Below the pieces are notes generated by a model. It was not told the origin of the DNA. It saw only the letters and a program-made list of their open reading frames with translations, and ran no database searches. Below, one piece after another: positions 50,285 through 57,622 of a stretch of 64,000 nucleotides of DNA; position 1 is the first letter of the stretch; the number at the start of each line of letters is the position of its first letter. Made by a program: the position numbers and the translations under genes. The stretch is from UBA6115 sp012514225 (GTDB lineage Bacteria > Bacillota > Clostridia > Christensenellales > Aristaeellaceae), in the NCBI GenBank assembly GCA_036756425.1, contig DAIOLC010000003.1, positions 50,430 through 114,429 on the forward strand. The letters run 5' to 3'.

Positions 50285-50436
50285 ACAAATGAGTAAATAT
50301 ATTGAGGGATGAGAATCTTTGATAGCCCCGCCAAGCCGGAAGAACGCGGCGCAGCCGGAGCCTGCGCCGCGTGAAGGCTACGCGGAGACGCAAAAAGGCC
50401 GTCCCATCGAAGCGTTTGCGATTGAGTTTAGTATGA
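50285..50436 (+). repeat. Dispersed structured repeat, copy 2
   Basis: This is the partner of 2925-3080. Here the hairpin is CGCGGCGCAG / CTGCGCCGCG around CCGGAGC, a perfect 10-bp stem. One U.G pair of copy 1 is a C-G pair here, so the stem is preserved while its sequence changes. The ends match copy 1 (AATGAGTAAA; CGATTGAGT-TAGTAT). It lies just past the carboxypeptidase stop. Confidence 0.8.
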
Positions 50437-50459
50437 CACTGAAAAGAAAAACCGCCGTT

Positions 50460-50572
50460 TGAACTGCACCCCCAAAGTTGGACGAAAACCGACAGCGGGG
50501 GTCCTTTATTTTGGCGGAGTACCGCAAAGAACAAAGAACGGGGGCAACACAGCGTCTTTCAGGCGAAAAGGC
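50460..50572 (+). mobile_element. Probable remnant of an IS3-family (IS150-type) end
   Basis: TGAACTGCACCCCCAAAG followed by TTGGAC at 50460-50483 closely resembles the terminal inverted repeat of IS150-group elements (TG-ACTG-(C)ACCCC-AAAGTT-GAC). The next ~90 bases (GACAGCGGGGGTCCTTTATT, then TTGGCGGAGTACCGCAAAG) could be the non-coding end and first codons of an orfA. No transposase is present; coaX follows. Together with copy 2 of the repeat this fills the gap. Recognition rests on the end sequence alone. Confidence 0.5.
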
Positions 50573-51343
50573 TTACTGGAAGTTGCGCTCAAAGATCATC
50601 CGGATGCCCTTGAGGGTCAGCAGGCTGTCCACGTGCTGGATGGCGTCGGACTCCATCGCGATCTGGCTGGCGAAGCCGCCCGTCGCCACGACCGGGGCGT
50701 CGGGCGCCTCCATCTCTTCCTTGAAGCGCGCCACCAGGTAGTTGACCTGGCCCACGTAGCCGTGCAGCAGGCCGGACTGCAGGTTGGCGATGGTGGTGCG
50801 GCCGATGACCTTCTCCGGCATCACCACCTCGAAGTGCGGCAGTTTGGAGGTTCCGGTGACCACGGCCTCCCGCGCCAGGCGTACGCCGGCCAGGATGCAG
50901 CCGCCCAGGAAACTGCCCCGCTTGCCGATGGCGCCGAAGCTGGTGGCGGTGCCGAAGTCGATGAAGATGCAGGGGGAACCGTATTGCGCGTAGGCCGCGA
51001 CGGCGTTGCAGATGCGGTCGCTGCCCAGCTCCTTGGGGTTCTCATAGAGGATGTTGATGCCGGTCTTCAGCCCGGGCCCGACAAAATGCGGCTCCTGGTC
51101 GAAATAGTCCCGGCACATGTGCTCGATGGTGAAATTGATGCTGGGCACGACGGAGGAAATCATGATGCCCCGCACGTCCTCCGTCTGCAGCCTGGCCTGG
51201 CGGAACATGCCGCCCATCAGGATGCCGTACTCGTCGGAGGTGTTGCGGGCGTTGGTGGCGACCCGCCAGGACTTGACCAGCTCCCGGCCTTCGAAAACCG
51301 CCGTCTTGATGTTGGTGTTGCCGATATCCATCGCGAGGACCAT
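50573..51343 (-). CDS. coaX: Type III pantothenate kinase
   Basis: The 256-residue ASKHA-fold kinase catalyses the first step of coenzyme A synthesis. The phosphate-1 motif is MDIGNTNIKTAVFEG. SSVVPSINFTIEHM and GPGLKTGINILYENPKELGSDR (in two parts: GPGLKTGINIL and PKELGSDR) bind pantothenate. FIDFGTATSFGAI is phosphate-2, and ATGGFASQI is the adenosine motif. The ATG at 51343 follows AGGGAGG with nine-base spacing. It lies 20 bases after the putative pantothenate S component, forming an uptake-and-activation pair. Type III kinases are not feedback-inhibited by CoA. Confidence 0.95.
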   Translation of the reverse strand: MVLAMDIGNTNIKTAVFEGRELVKSWRVATNARNTSDEYGILMGGMFRQARLQTEDVRGIMISSVVPSINFTIEHMCRDYFDQEPHFVGPGLKTGINILYENPKELGSDRICNAVAAYAQYGSPCIFIDFGTATSFGAIGKRGSFLGGCILAGVRLAREAVVTGTSKLPHFEVVMPEKVIGRTTIANLQSGLLHGYVGQVNYLVARFKEEMEAPDAPVVATGGFASQIAMESDAIQHVDSLLTLKGIRMIFERNFQ

Positions 51344-51363
51344 GGCAATCGCCCTCCCTTTGC

Positions 51364-51981
51364 TTAGACCCGTGAATACTTGATGAGCGCGCGGGCAATC
51401 GCGCTGCCCAGCACCGCGCAGATGGCCGCCTCGATCAAGCCCTGCACGCCCACCAGCAGGAAGGCGAAGCGCAGCGGGCTGTCCGTGCCCAGGCTCGCCG
51501 CGATGTCCTGCACGACCGGCGCGCGGAAGAAAAAGAGGATGAACATGCTCATAAAAAACAGCGTGTTGAGCAGGGCGCCGGACAGGCTGGCGAAAATCAG
51601 CCGCAGGTATTCGTTGAGCCGAATGCCGCGGAGCGCCCGGTAAATGACCCCGCACAGCCATCCCATCATCACGCGGGTGGGGATGGTGGTCACCGCCAGC
51701 CCGAAGGGGTTCTGAGACAGCAGGATGCTGCCCACGGGATCCTTGCCGGAAACGGCCTGCCAGAAACTGGTCAGCCCGAACACGGCGCCCAGCACGGCGC
51801 CTGCGGCGGGACCCAGCACGATGGCGCCGATGATGACCGGCACCTGCATGATGGTCATGCTGATGAAGGGGATGCGGATATAGCCCAGTCCGGTGACTTC
51901 AAGAAAAAAAAGGATGGCAGCCAGAATCGCCAGCTTGACCAGGTACTGCGTGCGCGCCCTGGTATTCTTCAATTGCGCCAT
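51364..51981 (-). CDS. ECF transporter S component, probably for pantothenate
   Basis: The 205-residue protein has six hydrophobic segments in the S-component arrangement (LVKLAILAAILFFLEVTGLG, MTIMQVPVIIGAIVLGPAAG, IPTRVMMGWLCGVIYRALRG, QGLIEAAICAVLGSAIARAL). The substrate is inferred from cotranscription with coaX and from the loose resemblance to PanT-type proteins; folate or another vitamin is possible. The ATG at 51981 follows GGAGGCC. Its leader (51982 to about 52058) carries a repeated motif described separately. Confidence 0.8.
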   Translation of the reverse strand: MAQLKNTRARTQYLVKLAILAAILFFLEVTGLGYIRIPFISMTIMQVPVIIGAIVLGPAAGAVLGAVFGLTSFWQAVSGKDPVGSILLSQNPFGLAVTTIPTRVMMGWLCGVIYRALRGIRLNEYLRLIFASLSGALLNTLFFMSMFILFFFRAPVVQDIAASLGTDSPLRFAFLLVGVQGLIEAAICAVLGSAIARALIKYSRV

Positions 51982-52058
51982 GTTGGCCTCCGTTCAGGTT
52001 CTCTTCGGATACCCGACGTCCAGTTGGTGAAGCAACGTCCGGCTCATTGGATACCGGC
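51982..52058 (-). promoter_or_regulatory. Leader of the S component-coaX operon with duplicated motif
   Basis: On the transcript GGTATCCAATGAG (52055-52043) and GGTATCCGAAGAG (52013-52001) agree at 11 of 13 positions, 42 bases apart. Between them GACGT and ACGTC, or GTTG and CAAC, can form a hairpin. The second copy ends just before the ribosome binding site. I recognise no known riboswitch class (not THF, preQ1, TPP or FMN). A regulatory RNA or operator pair is inferred. Confidence 0.45.
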
Positions 52059-52064
52059 GGGGTG

Positions 52065-52093
52065 AGTATAGCAAGCGAAAAAAGGGCTGTCAA
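52065..52093 (-). promoter_or_regulatory. Promoter of the S component-coaX operon
   Basis: TTGACA (52093-52088), a 17-bp spacer and TATACT (52070-52065) preceded by TGC. Confidence 0.9.
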
Positions 52094-52124
52094 TGTTGGG
52101 CGGAAAACGGCTGAATCCGGCACG

Positions 52125-52991
52125 TCACTCCGGCGGGAGAAGGGCGGGCGCGACGCGTTTGAGGCTGAGTTCCGCCTTGTAGACCCGGTTCTTCTTTTCC
52201 CCCGCGGCAATCAGGGCCTCCCGCGCCTGTCGCAGCGTATAGCCCTCCAGCAGGAGCGCCAGCAGCCGGGCCTCGGCGCCGGCCGCCTCCTCTTCCTCCT
52301 GCCTTGCCTGCGTGCCGGACAGGCGGAGCACCAGGCAGAACTCCCCGCGCAGCAGCCCCTCGTCTGCCCGGAGCGCATCGCGGACCTCCCGCGCGATGCC
52401 CCGCAGGGTCTGCTCGTGGAGCTTGGAAACTTCGCGGCTCAGGGACACCTCCGCCTCCGGGAACACCTCGCAGACCGCGTCCATCAGGCCCAACACGCGC
52501 CGGGGGGACTCGTACATCACCGCCAGGCGGTCCCGGCCGGACAAGCGGTTGAGGAAGGCCAGCAATTCGCCCTTCTTCCGGGGCGGGAAGCCGAGGAAGG
52601 TAAACTCCGTTTCCTCAAAGCCGCTGACCGACAGGGCGGCGAGCAGGGCGGACGGGCCCGGGACGGACAGCACGTCGACGCCCGCCTGCGCGACGGCGCG
52701 CACCAGCAACGCGCCGGGGTCGGACACCGCGGGCGTGCCCGCGTCTGTCACCAGGGCGACCTTCAGGTCCTCCTTTTGCATTTGCTCCACTAACGCACGG
52801 GCGGTCTCCGCCTCGTTGTGCCGGTGGCAGCTCTGCAGCCTTGTCCGGACCCCGAAGGCGGTCAGCAGGCCCCGGGTCACCCGGGTGTCCTCCGCCAGGA
52901 TGAGGTCGGCCTCCTTCAGGACGCGAAGCGCCCGGGGGCTCAGGTCCTCCAGGTTGCCAATCGGGGTGGCGACGACGTACAGGACGCTCAT
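52125..52991 (-). CDS. rsmI: 16S rRNA (cytidine(1402)-2'-O)-methyltransferase
   Basis: The 288-residue protein begins MSVLYVVATPIGNLEDLSPR, the signature of RsmI. It continues with DLILAEDTRVTRGLL, LVTDAGTPAVSDPGALLVRA and SVPGPSALLAALSVSGF, all part of the tetrapyrrole-methylase-like SAM fold. The C-terminal helical domain is short. It adds the 2'-O-methyl to C1402, next to the ribosomal P site. The ATG at 52991 overlaps the rsmH stop by four bases, so both enzymes acting on C1402 are made together. Confidence 0.95.
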   Translation of the reverse strand: MSVLYVVATPIGNLEDLSPRALRVLKEADLILAEDTRVTRGLLTAFGVRTRLQSCHRHNEAETARALVEQMQKEDLKVALVTDAGTPAVSDPGALLVRAVAQAGVDVLSVPGPSALLAALSVSGFEETEFTFLGFPPRKKGELLAFLNRLSGRDRLAVMYESPRRVLGLMDAVCEVFPEAEVSLSREVSKLHEQTLRGIAREVRDALRADEGLLRGEFCLVLRLSGTQARQEEEEAAGAEARLLALLLEGYTLRQAREALIAAGEKKNRVYKAELSLKRVAPALLPPE

Positions 52992-53932
52992 ATGCCCAGC
53001 CTTTCGGCGACCCGCAGCCGCGCGCTGCGCGAGCGGGGATTGCTTTGCAGTTCCGGTTCGGAAGGCGTCAGGGGGTACCCCTTCGGCAGGCTGACCAGCG
53101 GCCGGCGGCCGCAGACGCACATCGGCGCATCCTTCGGGCAAACGCAGGGGTTTTTCATCCGCGCGAAGGCCTGCTTGACGGCGCGGTCCTCGATGGAGTG
53201 GAAGGTGATAACGCACAGGCGCCCGCCGGGGTTCATCAGGCCGGCCAGCCCTTCCAGCGCGCCGGCCAGGGGGGCGATTTCCCCGTTGACCGCGATGCGC
53301 ACCGCCTGGAAGGCCCGCCTTGCGGGGTGCCCCTCCTCCTTGCGCCGTACGGCCTTGGGGATGGCGCGGTCCACCGCGCGCACGAGGTCGAACGTCGTTT
53401 CGAAAGGCTTTTCTTCGCGCATCTGGACGACGACGCGGGCGATGCGCGCAGCCCAGCGCTCGTCCGCATATTCGTAAAGGGCTTTCGCAATCTCCTTTTC
53501 GGGTGTCCCGTTGAGCCATTCCGCCGCCGTCAGGCCGCCGGTCGGGTCCATGCGCATGTCCAGCGGCGCGTCCTCGTGGTAGGAAAACCCGCGACTTGGC
53601 GTGTCCAGCTGCCAGGAGGACACCCCCAGGTCCAGCAGGATGCCGTCCAGGCGCGCGTCCCCCAGCAGCCCGGGCGCGTCATGGAAGTTGCCGTGCAGCA
53701 GGCGAGCCCCCGGCCAGGCGGACAGGCGCGTGCCGGCCGCCGCCAGCGCCTCCGGGTCGCGGTCCATGGCGTACAGGGTGCAGCGGCCGCCCAGCGCCTT
53801 TAAGATGCCCTCGCTGTGCCCGCCGCCGCCCACCGTGCCGTCCAGGTAGACGCCGCCCTCCTTGAGATTCATCGCGTGGAGCGCTTCCGGCAGCAGCACC
53901 GGCACATGGGAGAACTCCGCCGGCGCGCTCAC
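52988..53932 (-). CDS. rsmH: 16S rRNA (cytosine(1402)-N4)-methyltransferase
   Basis: The 314-residue protein starts with FSHVPVLLPEALHAM and YLDGTVGGGGHSEGIL, the MraW/RsmH SAM motif. LLDLGVSSWQLDTPSRGFSY and FHSIEDRAVKQAF are family-specific. A short Cys cluster (NPCVCPKDAPMCVCG) sits near the C-terminus. It methylates N4 of C1402 in 16S rRNA. The gene is normally first in the dcw (mraW-ftsL) cluster; here it sits between valS and rsmI. The start is GTG at 53932, overlapping the valS stop (GTGA). Confidence 0.95.
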   Translation of the reverse strand: MSAPAEFSHVPVLLPEALHAMNLKEGGVYLDGTVGGGGHSEGILKALGGRCTLYAMDRDPEALAAAGTRLSAWPGARLLHGNFHDAPGLLGDARLDGILLDLGVSSWQLDTPSRGFSYHEDAPLDMRMDPTGGLTAAEWLNGTPEKEIAKALYEYADERWAARIARVVVQMREEKPFETTFDLVRAVDRAIPKAVRRKEEGHPARRAFQAVRIAVNGEIAPLAGALEGLAGLMNPGGRLCVITFHSIEDRAVKQAFARMKNPCVCPKDAPMCVCGRRPLVSLPKGYPLTPSEPELQSNPRSRSARLRVAERLGI

Positions 53933-56580
53933 GGCTTCAGGTCGTCCACGCGCCGCAGGAGGGCGGCGCGCATGTCGCGGTTGCGGGCCAGTTTTTCGCG
54001 CTCCGCCTCTACCAACGGTGCGGGCGCCTTGGCGAGGAAGCCCGGGTTGTCCAGCTTGCCCTCGCCCCGGCGGATTTCCGCCTCCAGCGCGTCCGCCTCA
54101 GCCGACAGCCGCGCGATTTCGCGCGCCAGATCCACCAGGTCGCCCAGGGGAATCAGCGCCTCGCCGGCCGGGGTGACCGCGGACACGGTCTTTTCTTCGA
54201 TTTGCCCGCCTTCCGCCAGCAGGGTCATGGTGGAGACGGAGGCCAGGCGCCGGAAGGAGGGCTCCGCCGCCGAAAGCGTGTCCGCCCAGCCCTCCGCGGG
54301 GCGGAGCAGCAGGCGCGCCTTGTGCCCGGGCTGCACCTTCATCTCCTGGCGAAGCGCGCGGACGGCGCGGATAATTTCCATCACGCCCTCCATCTGCCGC
54401 TCCTCCTGTGGGTAGTCGTCCGCCTCCAGGGCGACGGGCCAGTCCGAAAGCATGCAGGAGGCCTGCGCGTTGCCGGGCAGGAAGGCGTAGATGGCCTCCG
54501 TCAGGAAGGGCATGAAGGGGTGCAGCAGGCGCAGGAGCGCGGAGAGCACCTTTTGCAGGGCCGCGCGGGCGGCCGCCTTGCGTTCCGGCGCGCCGTCGAG
54601 CAGGTCGCCCTTGGACAGCTCGATGAACCAGTCGCAAAACTCGCTCCAGATGAAATCGTACAGCTTCTGCGCGGCCAGGCCCAGCTCGTTGGCGTCCAGG
54701 TGAGCCGTGACCTCGCGGACGGCGCGGTTCATGCGGGACAGAATCCATTTCTCCGGCGCGGTGTTCGGACCGGGCCGGGCGGCGTCCCCCCCTTCCCCCA
54801 GGTTCATCAGCACGAAGCGCGCCGCGTTCCAGACCTTGTTGGCGAAGTTGCGGGCGGCCTCGGTCTTTTCCTTGCTGAAGCGCATGTCCGCGCCCGGGCT
54901 GACGCCCAGCAGCAGGGAGAAGCGCAGCGCGTCCGCGCCGTAGGCCTCCACGATTTCCAGGGGGTCGATGCCGTTGTTGAGGGACTTGGACATCTTGCGG
55001 CCCTGGTCGTCCCGCACGATGCCGTGGATGAGCACCGTGTCAAAGGGCGTCCGCCCGGTGTGCTCGATGCCCGAAAAAATCATGCGGGCGACCCAGAAGA
55101 AAATGATGTCGTAGCCCGTGACCAGGGTGCTGGTGGGGTAGAAGCGCGCGAGGTCCGGTGTCTGCACCGGCCAGCCCAGGGTGGAGAAGGGCCAGAGGGC
55201 GGAGGAGAACCAGGTGTCCAGCACGTCCTCGTCCTGGCTAAGCCTTGCGCTCCCGCAGTCCGGGCAGGTGTCCGGGGATTCGCGAGTGACGATGACCCGG
55301 CCGCACTCCTCGCAGTACCAGGCGGGGATGCGGTGGCCCCACCACAACTGGCGGCTGATGCACCAGTCGCGGATGCCCTCCATCCAGTTGTAGTAAATTT
55401 TGGAGAAGCGCTCGGGAATGAAGCGGGTGTCGCCGTCCCGCACAGCCGCGATGGCCGGTTTGGCCAGGGGCTCCATCTTCACGAACCACTGGCGGCTCAT
55501 CAGGGGCTCCACCGTGGTGCCGCAGCGCGAGCAGCCGCCCACGCTGTGCGCGTAGTCCTGCGTTTTGACGAGCAGGCCTTGCTCCTCCAAGGCCTTGAGC
55601 ACGCGTACGCGGCATTCCTTCGCGCTGAGGCCCGCGAACTCCGCGCCGGCGTTTTCGTTCATGGTGCCGTCGTCGTTCATCACCCGCAGCGGCGGCAGGT
55701 TGTGGCGCAGGGCGACCTCGAAGTCGTTGGGATCGTGCGCCGGGGTCATCTTGACCGCGCCGGTGCCGAAGGCCGGGTCCACGTAGTCGTCCGCGACCAC
55801 GGGCAGCTCGCGCCCCGAGATGGGCAGGACGACCGACTTCCCGACCAGGTGGCGGTAGCGCTCGTCGTTCGGGTTGACGGCCACGCCGGTGTCCCCTAGC
55901 ATGGTCTCCGGGCGGGTGGTGGCGATGACCAGCCCATCGCCGCCGTCCGGGGCGGGATAGCGGATGAACCAGAGGTGGTCGTTGCGGTCCTCGTATTCCA
56001 CCTCGATGTCGCTCAGCGCCGTTTTGCAGGCCGGGCACCAGTTGATGATGCGCTCCCCGCGGTAGATGAGGCCTTTTTCATACAGGCGGACGAAAACCTC
56101 GACGACCGCGCGCGAGCAGCCCTCGTCCATGGTGAACCGCTCGCGGTCCCAGTCGCAGCTGGCGCCCATGCGCCGCAGCTGGCGGGTGATTTGGCCGCCG
56201 TACTCCTTCTTCCACGCCCAGGCGCGGCTGAGGAAGGCTTCCCGGCCGATGCCCGCCTTGGTCAGGCCTTCCTTCCGCATCTGCTCGACGATTTTGTTCT
56301 CCGTCGCGATGGAGGCGTGGTCCGTGCCCGGCAGCCAGAGCGTGTCGTCCCCCCGCATGCGGTGGTAGCGGATAAGCACGTCCTGCATGGTGGCGTCCAG
56401 CGCGTGGCCCATGTGCAGCTGCCCGGTGATGTTGGGCGGCGGCATGACGATGCAGTAGGGCGGCTTCCCCGCCCCGCCCGCAGGCGCGAACGCGCCGGAG
56501 GTTTCCCAGCGCTCGTAGATGTCCTTCTCCATCCCCTGGGGCTGGTAGGTCTTTTCCATGCCAAATTCGCCTGTGCCCAT
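53929..56580 (-). CDS. valS: Valyl-tRNA synthetase
   Basis: The 883-residue class Ia synthetase has the HIGH motif in MPPPNITGQLHMGHALDATM and KMSKS in DQGRKMSKSLNNGIDPLEI. The editing (CP1) domain contains TTRPETMLGDTGVAVNPND and PAHDPNDFEVALRH. Zn-type Cys pairs occur in CEECGRVIVTRESPDTCPDCG. An anticodon-binding domain and C-terminal coiled coil (LAREIARLSAEADALEAEIR) complete it. The ATG at 56580 has GGAGGGG five bases upstream. A more upstream ATG at 56592 lies in the tail of the T-box terminator and has no site. Expression is controlled by the T-box. Confidence 0.96.
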   Translation of the reverse strand: MGTGEFGMEKTYQPQGMEKDIYERWETSGAFAPAGGAGKPPYCIVMPPPNITGQLHMGHALDATMQDVLIRYHRMRGDDTLWLPGTDHASIATENKIVEQMRKEGLTKAGIGREAFLSRAWAWKKEYGGQITRQLRRMGASCDWDRERFTMDEGCSRAVVEVFVRLYEKGLIYRGERIINWCPACKTALSDIEVEYEDRNDHLWFIRYPAPDGGDGLVIATTRPETMLGDTGVAVNPNDERYRHLVGKSVVLPISGRELPVVADDYVDPAFGTGAVKMTPAHDPNDFEVALRHNLPPLRVMNDDGTMNENAGAEFAGLSAKECRVRVLKALEEQGLLVKTQDYAHSVGGCSRCGTTVEPLMSRQWFVKMEPLAKPAIAAVRDGDTRFIPERFSKIYYNWMEGIRDWCISRQLWWGHRIPAWYCEECGRVIVTRESPDTCPDCGSARLSQDEDVLDTWFSSALWPFSTLGWPVQTPDLARFYPTSTLVTGYDIIFFWVARMIFSGIEHTGRTPFDTVLIHGIVRDDQGRKMSKSLNNGIDPLEIVEAYGADALRFSLLLGVSPGADMRFSKEKTEAARNFANKVWNAARFVLMNLGEGGDAARPGPNTAPEKWILSRMNRAVREVTAHLDANELGLAAQKLYDFIWSEFCDWFIELSKGDLLDGAPERKAAARAALQKVLSALLRLLHPFMPFLTEAIYAFLPGNAQASCMLSDWPVALEADDYPQEERQMEGVMEIIRAVRALRQEMKVQPGHKARLLLRPAEGWADTLSAAEPSFRRLASVSTMTLLAEGGQIEEKTVSAVTPAGEALIPLGDLVDLAREIARLSAEADALEAEIRRGEGKLDNPGFLAKAPAPLVEAEREKLARNRDMRAALLRRVDDLKP

Positions 56581-56592
56581 GTTCCCCTCCAT

Positions 56593-56815
56593 ACAAAAGG
56601 GCGCCTGTCCCTGAAGGACGGGCGACCCGTGGTACCACCTTGCTTCGCGGCGCGTACGCCGCCTCTTTGCGCTGTATCGGGCGCGGCCGGCGGGAACCCC
56701 CGCAGCCCTCGGGAGCGACCTTCCGCGGCGTTCCCCCGGCGCCCTCCCAGCCTCGGGGCGCCTCTCTTCAGGGTTCCGGCCGCGTACTCCTCTCCCTCAC
56801 AGGGCAGGCTCAGAA
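56593..56815 (-). promoter_or_regulatory. T-box leader of valS (valine specifier GUC)
   Basis: The T-box sequence AAGGTGGTACCACGGG is at 56641-56626 and holds the TGGTACC bulge that reads the tRNA acceptor end. Stem I is closed by GGGAG (56796-56792) and CTCCC (56715-56711), with AGTA (S-turn side) opposite a specifier loop whose GTC (56719-56717) is a valine codon. The terminator is GGGTCGCCCGTCC / GGACAGGCGCCC (56628-56599) with TTTT. Uncharged tRNA-Val would favour the antiterminator. No promoter is evident just upstream, so the leader may lie within the yceD-rpmF transcript. Confidence 0.92.
56595..56628 (-). terminator. T-box terminator before valS
   Basis: GGGTCGCCCGTCC and GGGACAGGCGCCC form a long stem with three mismatches, followed by TTTTG. 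The 5' arm also contains the end of the T-box antiterminator, as expected for mutually exclusive folds. Confidence 0.88.
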
Positions 56816-56819
56816 AAGG

Positions 56820-57014
56820 TCAGGCCTTCTTCTTCTCCGTGTCCATCACCAGCACCTGGGCGCCGTCATAGGTGCCGCACTTCTTGCAGACGCGGTGCGC
56901 CAGCTTCATCTCCTGGCACTTCGGGCACTTGACGATGGCAGGCAGGTCCAATTTGTAATGCGTCCTGCGCCGGCGGCCGCGCGCCCGGGAAACTTTCATT
57001 TTTGGGACAGCCAT
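56820..57014 (-). CDS. rpmF: 50S ribosomal protein L32
   Basis: The 64-residue protein MAVPKMKVSRARGRRRRTHY is L32, with four zinc-ligand cysteines in CPKC and CKKC (VKCPKCQEMKLAHRVCKKCG). It is the Zn-binding (C+) form. It starts two bases after the yceD stop, with GGAGGAGTAA ahead of it. The yceD-rpmF pair is conserved across bacteria. Confidence 0.97.
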   Translation of the reverse strand: MAVPKMKVSRARGRRRRTHYKLDLPAIVKCPKCQEMKLAHRVCKKCGTYDGAQVLVMDTEKKKA

Positions 57015-57016
57015 GA

Positions 57017-57538
57017 TTACTCCTCCTGATGCTTGGTGAGCAACTGCTGGAGCGCGGCAAAGGGGCGCGCGTCCGCAGACGTCTCTTCGTTGTTGGTTTC
57101 TTCCGTCCGGCAGGCCGGGCTTTCCGGCACCCCGGCGCAGCCTTTCCCGCAGAGGAACCGCAAGGGCAGATCCAGTACGGCGAGGGACAGGACGAGCGGG
57201 GTGAGGTCAACCCGGTTGCCGGTGAAGGTCAGGCGCTCCTCCCAGGGGTCCGGCTCGCCGGGCACCTGGTCTTCCCGGGTGTAAGCCTCCTCGAAGGGAA
57301 GGCTCACCCTGTGGTCCACCGGCTCCAGGCACCTGGCACAGGCGCCCCGCGCCCGAGCTTCCAGCCGCGCTTTGAAAATCAGCGCGTCGCCCGATAGCTG
57401 GAACGTGCCCTTCACAAGGGCGGGCTCCGGAAAAGTGACCGTTTCGCCCAATACGTCCTGTTCGGGCAGGTCGACCCGGTGCTCGAAGGGGACCTCGGTC
57501 CCCGGAAGCCGCAGCGCGGCCGAAATGTCCAGCGGCAA
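57017..57538 (-). CDS. yceD: YceD/DUF177 family protein
   Basis: The 173-residue protein belongs to the DUF177 family, which precedes rpmF in most bacteria and is needed for 23S rRNA accumulation in plants and E. coli. The Cys motif GACARCLEPVDHRVSLPFEE, the acidic DPWEERLTFTGNRVDLTPLV and the CGKGCAGVPE motif are present. The start is placed at TTG 57538, because GGAGG lies seven bases upstream and the N-terminus PLDISAALRLPG then fits the family. The ATG at 57556 falls only about ten bases after the predicted transcription start and has no site. Confidence 0.85.
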   Translation of the reverse strand: MPLDISAALRLPGTEVPFEHRVDLPEQDVLGETVTFPEPALVKGTFQLSGDALIFKARLEARARGACARCLEPVDHRVSLPFEEAYTREDQVPGEPDPWEERLTFTGNRVDLTPLVLSLAVLDLPLRFLCGKGCAGVPESPACRTEETNNEETSADARPFAALQQLLTKHQEE

Positions 57539-57571
57539 CGCGCTTCCTCCCTCCATGGTGAACAGATTGGT

Positions 57572-57600
57572 ATTATAGCGGTGCCCGGCAGGCTTGTCAA
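57572..57600 (-). promoter_or_regulatory. Promoter of yceD-rpmF (and probably valS-rsmH-rsmI)
   Basis: Consensus TTGACA (57600-57595), a 17-bp spacer and TATAAT (57577-57572). It lies just after the jag stop. Confidence 0.93.
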
Positions 57601-57622
57601 ACGGTTTTTCGCCCCGGCGGCC

